Source: JBCCSZ01 sp039199225
GTDB lineage: Bacteria > Bacteroidota > Bacteroidia > Chitinophagales > Saprospiraceae
Reading direction: 5' to 3'
Assembly: GCA_039199225.1 (NCBI GenBank)
Contig: JBCCSZ010000136.1
Location: 1-19,694, forward strand
Length of the DNA stretch: 19,694 nucleotides
The notes beneath the pieces were generated by a model. The model had not been told where the DNA came from. It saw nothing but the letters and a program-made list of their open reading frames with translations, and did no database searches. Positions 1-3,015 of this stretch are shown here, piece by piece (the first letter of the stretch is position 1; the number at the start of each line of letters is the position of its first letter). The position numbers were made by a program, and so were the translations under genes.

Positions 1-160
1 AAAGAAATAAGTATAAAATAAATTGGTTCCAGCTTCGAAAAAAAATCGAAAAAATAATAGAAAAACTTCTTCCCTTTTAAACCAATTCTTTTTGCATTTA
101 ATACTTGAGCAGCTTGTAGTTATTGGGTTGACAATAAGTTGGAGAGAAACTTTTCACAGA

Positions 161-190
161 AAAAAATACAGACGATGCCGTAGCATCGAC
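161..190 (-). terminator. Intrinsic terminator of the tRNA operon
   Basis: On the minus strand a perfect 6-bp stem, CGATGC and GCATCG, is closed by a TACG loop. This is the UNCG tetraloop class with a C-G closing pair, which is very stable in RNA. A T-rich tract (TGTATTTTTTT) follows shortly after. It lies downstream of the last member of the minus-strand tRNA cluster, so it is the natural end of that transcript. The stem is short and a few bases separate it from the T-run, so activity is inferred. Confidence 0.6.
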
Positions 191-266
191 GAGTATTTTA
201 AATGAAGTATGTGGAAAAGCTTTCATACAAATTATTAGTTCATTTAATTCTACGAACTGCTGAAAG

Positions 267-343
267 TGGACTTGGGGAGACTTGAACTCCCATGTAACCA
301 ATTACGCTTTCGACTGGATATAAGCCAGAGGCGATACAAGTCC
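267..343 (-). tRNA. tRNA-like gene, possibly Ile(TAT), D-arm not recognisable
   Basis: The acceptor stem is perfect (GGACTTG with CAAGTCC, discriminator A). The T-arm is canonical, with GGGAG and CTCCC around loop TTCAAGT. The middle is abnormal. The best anticodon arm is CTGG-CTTATAT-CCAG, which would give anticodon TAT (Ile, AUA codons), but it starts only about five bases after the acceptor linker, leaving no room for a D-arm. A D-arm-like string (GTAATTGGTTAC) instead follows it, where the variable region should be. It could be a decayed tRNA, a tRNA of unusual shape, or a different anticodon assignment. It is the last member of the cluster, 4 nt after tRNA-Gln, and carries no encoded CCA. 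Confidence 0.45.
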
Positions 344-347
344 GTTT

Positions 348-423
348 TGGTTGATCTGGCCAGAGTCGAACTGACAGCTTTAGGGTCAAAACCTAAGATG
401 TTAAACCATTACACCACAGATCA
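348..423 (-). tRNA. tRNA-Gln(TTG)
   Basis: The cloverleaf is complete. The acceptor is TGATCTG with CAGATCA, the discriminator is A, and the CCA is encoded (348-350). The anticodon stem TTAGG/CCTAA carries loop TTTTGAC, so the anticodon is TTG and it reads CAA. The T-arm is GTCAG-TTCGACT-CTGGC. It lies in a minus-strand tRNA operon, 33 nt downstream of tRNA-Arg(ACG). Together with tRNA-Arg(ACG) it is one of two cluster members with an encoded CCA; the others lack it. Confidence 0.9.
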
Positions 424-456
424 ATAAAAACAATTTAAGAGGCGACGTACGCCATT

Positions 457-531
457 TGGTAGCCAGTAAAAGAATCAAACTTTTATCTCCTGATTCGTAG
501 TCAGGTATGTTATTCATTACACCAACTGGCT
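457..531 (-). tRNA. tRNA-Arg(ACG)
   Basis: The acceptor is AGCCAGT with ACTGGCT, the discriminator is A, and CCA is encoded (457-459). The anticodon stem CCTGA/TCAGG holds loop CTACGAA, so the anticodon is ACG. It would read CGN codons after A-to-I editing of the wobble base. The T-stem is A/T-rich (AAAAG/CTTTT) and the T-loop is TTTGATT, with T in place of the nearly invariant C56. That suggests relaxed selection or foreign origin. It lies 12 nt downstream of tRNA-Glu. Confidence 0.85.
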
Positions 532-543
532 GATAAAATTCAG

Positions 544-617
544 TAACCCGGACGGGGTACGATCCCGCAACCTCCTGAGTGAAAGTCAGGTGACTTAACC
601 AATTCGTCCACCGGGTC
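544..617 (-). tRNA. tRNA-Glu(TTC)
   Basis: The acceptor is GACCCGG with CCGGGTT (G-T at 1:72), discriminator A, no encoded CCA. The anticodon stem CCTGA/TCAGG holds loop CTTTCAC, so the anticodon is TTC (Glu). The T-arm is GCGGG-ATCGTAC-CCCGT. The loop has A at 54 and T at 58 instead of the usual T54-A58 pair. The D-region (TGGACGAATTGGTTAAG) is tRNA-like. It sits 5 nt downstream of tRNA-His. Confidence 0.85.
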
Positions 618-622
618 AAAAA

Positions 623-696
623 GGTGTATGGTGGAATTCGAATCCACATCTACCGGAACCACAACCCGGTGCTTTGACCAATTAAGCTACATACAC
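623..696 (-). tRNA. tRNA-His(GTG), no encoded G-1
   Basis: The acceptor is GTGTATG with CATACAC. Discriminator C73 is diagnostic of bacterial tRNA-His. The anticodon stem CCGGG/TCCGG holds loop TTGTGGT, so the anticodon is GTG. The T-arm is GTGGA-TTCGAAT-TCCAC. The base before G1 is T, so the G-1 identity base usually encoded in bacterial genomes is missing. No CCA is encoded. Only 2 nt separate its 5' end from the 3' end of tRNA-Pro. Confidence 0.9.
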
Positions 697-698
697 AG

Positions 699-771
699 TA
701 GGGATAGTCCGATTCGAACGGACGCCTTCTTGGTCCCAAACCAAGTGCTCTGGCCACTAAGCTACATCCCT
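699..771 (-). tRNA. tRNA-Pro(TGG)
   Basis: The acceptor is AGGGATG with TATCCCT, discriminator A, no encoded CCA. The D-arm contains GCTTAGTGGCCAGAGC. The anticodon stem CTTGG/CCAAG holds loop TTTGGGA, so the anticodon is TGG, which can read all CCN codons. The T-arm is GTCCG-TTCGAAT-CGGAC, fully canonical. It is the first gene of the minus-strand tRNA operon. Confidence 0.92.
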
Positions 772-775
772 AAAT

Positions 776-813
776 AAAAAGCCCGATAAGTGAGAACACC
801 TACCGGGCTTTTT
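776..813. terminator. Bidirectional terminator or attenuator hairpin ahead of the tRNA operon
   Basis: A ten-base outer stem, AAAAAGCCCG and CGGGCTTTTT, encloses an inner stem (AGGTG/CACTT on the minus strand, one G-T pair) capped by TTCT. The flanking A- and T-runs make it a good intrinsic terminator on either strand. On the minus strand its T-run ends only 4 nt before tRNA-Pro starts. So it either ends a transcript from further upstream or acts as an attenuator or processing signal in the tRNA leader. The hairpin is seen directly; its role is inferred. Confidence 0.75.
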
Positions 814-1021
814 AGCTAACAACATTGCATAGCGCTACCGCTCGTAGGTGATACGATGGAAGGGGGGCTGCTCTATATGTTGTCTGCGAATAATCATAAT
901 GACACTATAACTCTGTGGGCTTTATAGAAGTTCCGAAGGGTCTGATTTTTTTAAAAATAAAATTTATTCATTCTTAAAATAACAACAGGCCAAAGTCAGG
1001 GCGACCTCAAGCTGTCGTTTG
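814..1021. other. Non-coding gap between tRNA operon and tRNA-Arg/GIY-YIG locus
   Basis: I see no convincing coding frame, tRNA or known structured RNA here. The stretch is AT-rich around 945-985. The terminator-like hairpin at its left end implies that something on the minus strand may be transcribed across it, for example read-through from the GIY-YIG gene or an unrecognised small RNA. No clear TAnnTTTG promoter box was found on the minus strand; the nearest is a one-mismatch match, TGACTTTG, near 985-1000. Confidence 0.4.
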
Positions 1022-1111
1022 TGATCCCGATAGGATTCGAATCTGTGACCTACTGATCAGAAGTGAGTTGCTCCCTGCCTGCCGGCAGGTATCCAGCTGG
1101 GCTACGAGACC
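1022..1111 (-). pseudogene. tRNA-Arg(TCT) pseudogene with palindrome in the D-loop
   Basis: This is a full-length relative of the intact tRNA-Arg(TCT) at 1493-1566, but 90 nt long because a 16-bp palindromic insert (1074-1089) lies between the D-loop and the 3' strand of the D-stem. Other changes break pairing: a C-A mismatch in the D-stem (GCCC against GAGC), a C-C mismatch in the anticodon stem, and two mismatches in the T-stem (ACAGA against CCTAT). The TCT anticodon is still present. Its left part also serves as the end of the GIY-YIG reading frame, which stops within the anticodon stem. It is almost certainly not a working tRNA. Confidence 0.85.
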
Positions 1112-1340
1112 ATTCTCTCTTAATGTACTCTTTACCCACCCCTGACTTTAGATACTTTTCTCTTTGCCTTGCCTCTTCTCGATTAGGGTATTCCTCGGAA
1201 AAGAATAACTGCCACGGCCTATATCCCTTCGTAGATTTTGTCTTTCCGGAATTGTGTTCTTTTAAACGCCTCTCCACGTTCTCTGTCATTCCAACATAAA
1301 ACCTGTAATTGTTCATACTTTTCAATACGTATACATACAT
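1050..1340 (-). CDS. Small GIY-YIG endonuclease ending inside a tRNA pseudogene
   Basis: This 96-residue protein is a stand-alone GIY-YIG nuclease domain of the YhbQ/UPF0213 type (single-domain members are about 80-95 residues). The first strand has YVY at residues 2-4 as the GIY-equivalent. YVG at 15-17 is the YIG motif. R24 or R25 is the conserved arginine, and E61 in REKYLKS is the likely metal-binding glutamate. The conserved NSGKTKSTKGYRPW block is at 30-43. The core ends near residue 76. The last 20 residues, from WSRSPAGYLPAG onward, are translated from the decayed tRNA-Arg and its palindrome, and the stop lies in the anticodon stem. The ATG at 1340 follows another palindrome-bearing tRNA half (1361-1403), so the gene is framed by direct repeats of tRNA 5' sequence. 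Solo GIY-YIG proteins are DNA nucleases or of unknown role; a homing or mobility role here is inferred from position. Confidence 0.88.
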   Translation of the reverse strand: MYVYVLKSMNNYRFYVGMTENVERRLKEHNSGKTKSTKGYRPWQLFFSEEYPNREEARQREKYLKSGVGKEYIKREWSRSPAGYLPAGREQLTSDQ

Positions 1341-1360
1341 TATCTGCTTAAGTTAGGATG

Positions 1361-1403
1361 CTGTCCCTGCCGGCAGGCAGGTATTTAGCGGAGCTACGAG
1401 ACC
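1361..1403 (-). pseudogene. Decayed tRNA-Arg 5' half with palindrome, upstream of the GIY-YIG gene
   Basis: On the minus strand it starts GGTCTCGTAGCTCCGCTAAATA, continues with a 16-bp palindrome (1366-1381), then diverges. Both it and the pseudogene at 1022-1111 begin AATGGTCTCGTAGC, whereas the intact gene has GGTCCCG. The two copies flanking the GIY-YIG gene are therefore more like each other than like the intact tRNA. It has no anticodon arm, T-arm or 3' acceptor strand. Confidence 0.8.
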
Positions 1404-1438
1404 ATTTTTAGTATATTTTTTTCGACACCAGCACATTC

Positions 1439-1472
1439 AAAAAAAGGACAACTGCAAATGCAATTATCCTTT
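1439..1472 (-). terminator. Intrinsic terminator after intact tRNA-Arg(TCT)
   Basis: On the minus strand a stem starting AAAGGA and ending TCCTTT continues inward with G-T and A-T pairs to TGCA/TGCA around a very small loop, and is followed by more T residues. It starts about 20 nt past the 3' end of the intact tRNA-Arg. It separates that gene from the GIY-YIG unit, which suggests the nuclease gene is not simply co-transcribed with the tRNA. Confidence 0.75.
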
Positions 1473-1492
1473 CGTTAAGCCTCTTGAGCTTG

Positions 1493-1566
1493 TGATCCCG
1501 ACAGGATTCGAACCTGTGACCTACTGATTAGAAGTCAGTTGCTCTATCCAGCTGAGCTACGGGACC
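1493..1566 (-). tRNA. tRNA-Arg(TCT), intact copy
   Basis: The cloverleaf is complete and well paired. The acceptor is GGTCCCG with CGGGATC (one G-T), discriminator A, followed by CA. The D-arm is GCTC-AGCTGGATA-GAGC, the anticodon stem ACTGA/TCAGT holds loop CTTCTAA giving anticodon TCT (AGA/AGG codons), and the T-arm is ACAGG-TTCGAAT-CCTGT. It is the only tRNA-Arg(TCT)-related copy here without a palindrome in the D-loop. A terminator follows at 1439-1472. The 70-bp upstream spacer is repeated twice more behind the truncated copies. Confidence 0.95.
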
Positions 1567-1611
1567 TTCTTATCTCAGTGTACTTTTGCCATACTCATTC
1601 ATACAATAAGG

Positions 1612-1619
1612 CAAATATA
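1612..1619 (-). promoter_or_regulatory. Promoter-like -7 box before intact tRNA-Arg
   Basis: TATATTTG on the minus strand fits the Bacteroidota TAnnTTTG consensus. It lies about 46 nt upstream of the tRNA 5' end, implying a leader of about 40 nt. No clear TTG element is seen at the expected -33 spacing. Confidence 0.4.
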
Positions 1620-1636
1620 CCTAAGTAACTTTTTTT

Positions 1637-1690
1637 GGTCCGTTGCTCCCTGCCTGCCGGCAGGCAGGTATCCAGCTGAGCTACGGGACC
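1637..1690 (-). pseudogene. tRNA-Arg(TCT) 5' half with 20-bp palindrome (copy A)
   Basis: On the minus strand it matches the intact tRNA from G1 through the D-arm, has the perfect 20-bp palindrome CCTGCCTGCCGGCAGGCAGG (1649-1668) inserted between GGATA and GAGC, and ends at GAGCAACGGACC followed by A residues. The anticodon arm, T-arm and 3' acceptor strand are absent. The ends GGTC and GACC, the D-stem GCTC and GAGC, and the palindrome are nested, so an RNA would fold as one long interrupted hairpin. Confidence 0.85.
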
Positions 1691-1736
1691 GTCTTATCTT
1701 TAGTGTACTTTTGCCCTACTAATTCGTACAATAAGG

Positions 1737-1744
1737 CAAATATA
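1737..1744 (-). promoter_or_regulatory. Promoter-like -7 box before copy A
   Basis: TATATTTG on the minus strand, in the repeated 70-bp spacer, at the same distance from the tRNA-half start as in the intact copy. Confidence 0.35.
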
Positions 1745-1760
1745 CCTAAGTAGCTTTTTT

Positions 1761-1814
1761 GGTCAGTTGCTCCATGCCTGCCGGCAGGCAGGTATCCAGC
1801 TGAGCTACGGGACC
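1761..1814 (-). pseudogene. tRNA-Arg(TCT) 5' half with 20-bp palindrome (copy B)
   Basis: Same structure as copy A. The palindrome at 1773-1792 has one mismatch (CATG in place of CCTG on the plus strand). The half ends GAGCAACTGACC, so the match to the intact tRNA stops right where the anticodon loop begins. It is 54 bp long and followed by the repeated spacer. Confidence 0.85.
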
Positions 1815-1859
1815 TTCTTATCTCAGTGTACTTTTGCCCCACTAATTCATACAATAAGG

Positions 1860-1867
1860 CAAATATA
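1860..1867 (-). promoter_or_regulatory. Promoter-like -7 box before copy B
   Basis: TATATTTG on the minus strand, in the third copy of the 70-bp spacer, about 46 nt upstream of copy B. Confidence 0.35.
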
Positions 1868-1884
1868 CCTAAGTAACTTTTTTT

Positions 1885-1934
1885 GGTCGGTTGCTCCCTG
1901 CCTGCCGGCAGGTATCCAGCTGAGCTACAGGACC
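1885..1934 (-). pseudogene. tRNA-Arg(TCT) 5' half with 16-bp palindrome (copy C)
   Basis: This is the outermost copy. It starts GGTCCTG (one change from the intact gene) and carries a 16-bp palindrome form (1897-1912) that has lost one CAGG-type unit. Its 5' flank is unique sequence with a well-placed Bacteroidota promoter, so this may mark the original 5' boundary of the tRNA-Arg locus. Confidence 0.85.
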
Positions 1935-1943
1935 AAGAGGCTG

Positions 1944-1975
1944 CAAATTTAGCTTTTTTCAGCGCAAAAACACAA
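1944..1975 (-). promoter_or_regulatory. Bacteroidota-type promoter for the tRNA-Arg array
   Basis: On the minus strand TAAATTTG (1951-1944) fits the -7 consensus TAnnTTTG exactly. A TTG (1975-1973) lies 21 nt upstream, close to the expected -33 position. Transcription would start a few bases before copy C, the spacing normal for a tRNA promoter. A transcript from here could cover copies C, B, A and the intact tRNA. Confidence 0.6.
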
Positions 1976-2086
1976 GCCCTAGTCCAAAATTAACCTCTGG
2001 GAAACCAAAAATAGTTCCAACAAAGGCAAATTTGATGGACTTAAAAAAGGTCACTACAAGTAAAAAGTCCTTATATTCACACCACT

Positions 2087-2767
2087 ATGAGTAAAGTGAC
2101 AGACGTACGCATCGAAGAAGGCTGGAAAGCCGCCCTAGCTGCCGAATTCCAACAGCCCTACTTTTCCGCTATCAAGCAATACCTTGTTCAAGCCAAAGGC
2201 GATGGCAAAACCATCTATCCTCCAGGTTCCCTAATATTCAACGCCTTCAACCTCACACCTTTCGATCAGGTAAAAGTCGTGATTCTCGGTCAAGACCCCT
2301 ACCACAATCCTGGTGAAGCAATGGGCCTTTGCTTTTCAGTTCCACAAGGCGTACGCGTACCACCATCTTTGAAAAACATCTACAAGGAGATGGAACGAGA
2401 CATCGGTTTCGTCATCCCCCGTCATGGCGATCTAACAGCCTGGGCCAAACAAGGCGTCTTTCTGCTCAACGCTATGCTCACCGTCGAACACAAAAAAGCG
2501 GGTTCACACAAAAAAATTGGCTGGCAAACATTCACAGATGCTGTCATCCGCAAAATATCGGAACACCACGCTGGCATCGTTTTTATGCTCTGGGGCAATT
2601 TTGCTAAAAGTAAACGCGCCCTTATCGACGAACTGAAGCATCATGTCCTGGAATCTGTCCACCCCTCCCCGCTTGCTGGCAATCGCTTTCAAGGGTGTAG
2701 CCATTTTTCCAAAGCCAATGATTTATTACAAAAAGAAGGCAAAGAAGCCATCAACTGGTCCTTGTAA
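2087..2767 (+). CDS. ung: Uracil-DNA glycosylase, family 1
   Basis: Removes uracil from DNA, whether from cytosine deamination or dUMP incorporation, as the first step of base excision repair in the cytoplasm. The 226-residue length is normal for the family. The water-activating motif GQDPYH is at residues 68-73 with catalytic Asp70. The PPSLKNIYKE segment is at 92-101, the LLNAMLTV strand with uracil-binding Asn128 at 126-133, and the DNA-intercalation loop HPSPLAGNRFQGCSHFS at 192-208 with His192. All catalytic residues are present. It is the only full-length plus-strand gene, transcribed alone towards the convergent amidase gene. No good Shine-Dalgarno site precedes the ATG, as is common in Bacteroidota. 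Confidence 0.97.
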   Translation: MSKVTDVRIEEGWKAALAAEFQQPYFSAIKQYLVQAKGDGKTIYPPGSLIFNAFNLTPFDQVKVVILGQDPYHNPGEAMGLCFSVPQGVRVPPSLKNIYKEMERDIGFVIPRHGDLTAWAKQGVFLLNAMLTVEHKKAGSHKKIGWQTFTDAVIRKISEHHAGIVFMLWGNFAKSKRALIDELKHHVLESVHPSPLAGNRFQGCSHFSKANDLLQKEGKEAINWSL

Positions 2768-2825
2768 GCAAAACGACCTCCGAATCAAATCGAAAGCCGC
2801 CTGCCAAGTAATGGATGCGTGTGTT

Positions 2826-2936
2826 TTGGTTGCAGCAGAGCTGCTGGTGATTGTGCTTCGCACTGATGTGATTGCAGCAGAGCTGCCAGTGATTGTGCTG
2901 CGCACTGGTGATTGCAGCGGAGCTGCTTGTGGTTGT
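2826..2936. repeat. Array of short alternating hairpins, about 41-bp period
   Basis: Between the convergent ung and amidase genes, two kinds of small inverted repeat alternate. GCAGC-AGA/GGA-GCTGC occurs at 2832-2844, 2874-2886 and 2914-2926. GTGC-TTC/TGC-GCAC occurs at 2853-2863 and 2895-2905. They are joined by GTGATT-like linkers, giving an imperfect tandem repeat of 40-42 bp. The stems differ in loop bases but keep pairing. There is no T-run, so it is not a classical terminator. It could be a REP-like element or a transcription barrier. No reading frame fits it convincingly. Confidence 0.75.
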
Positions 2937-2967
2937 ATGGAATCGGAGATACGCACACCACCACCCG

Positions 2968-3006
2968 ATCACCAAATCACCAGGCCAAAGGCCAATCACC
3001 AAATCA
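2968..3006. repeat. 12-bp direct repeats around a GGCC-AAA-GGCC hairpin
   Basis: ATCACCAAATCA occurs at 2968-2979 and again at 2995-3006, exactly 27 bp apart. Between them is the small inverted repeat GGCCAAAGGCC (2983-2993). The AATCACC motif is also the reverse complement of the GGTGATT linkers in the neighbouring hairpin array, so the two may pair or share an origin. It lies just past the stop of the amidase gene on the minus strand and may help end that transcript. Confidence 0.55.
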
Positions 3007-3015
3007 AATCCCCCC

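Larger units (their letters stand above)
1567..1934 (-). repeat. 124-bp tandem array: 70-bp promoter spacer plus tRNA-Arg 5' half
   Basis: Three copies of a unit lie directly upstream of the intact tRNA-Arg(TCT). Each has a 70-bp AT-rich spacer (1567-1636, 1691-1760, 1815-1884) and a 50-54 bp tRNA 5' half with a palindrome. The spacers are nearly identical and contain the inverted repeat TTTGCC/GGCAAA and a promoter-like TATATTTG. The period from 5' end to 5' end is 124 bp (1566, 1690, 1814), then 120 bp (1934) because the last palindrome is 4 bp shorter. The outermost half has a different, unrepeated upstream region, so the array probably grew from the intact gene and its leader by unequal duplication. 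Confidence 0.9.

Noticed and set aside
173..188. Operator or protein-binding palindrome
   Set aside because: The UACG tetraloop and following T-run on the minus strand, right after the tRNA cluster, fit a terminator better.
401..649. Minus-strand 82-codon open frame
   Set aside because: It runs across tRNA-Gln, tRNA-Arg and tRNA-Glu; the frame is a by-product of tRNA sequence.
1063..1299. Plus-strand open frame opposite the GIY-YIG gene
   Set aside because: It is antisense to a well-supported gene and begins in the palindrome; no family resemblance.
1567..1934. CRISPR array
   Set aside because: The repeated unit is 124 bp, spacers are the same in each unit rather than unique, there are only three units, and they are derived from a tRNA gene.
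1637..1934. Three functional interrupted tRNA-Arg genes
   Set aside because: They lack the anticodon arm, T-arm and 3' acceptor strand, so no tRNA can be formed even if the palindrome were removed.
1767..1952. Plus-strand 61-codon open frame
   Set aside because: It crosses two tRNA halves and a repeated spacer; it shows no protein-like composition.
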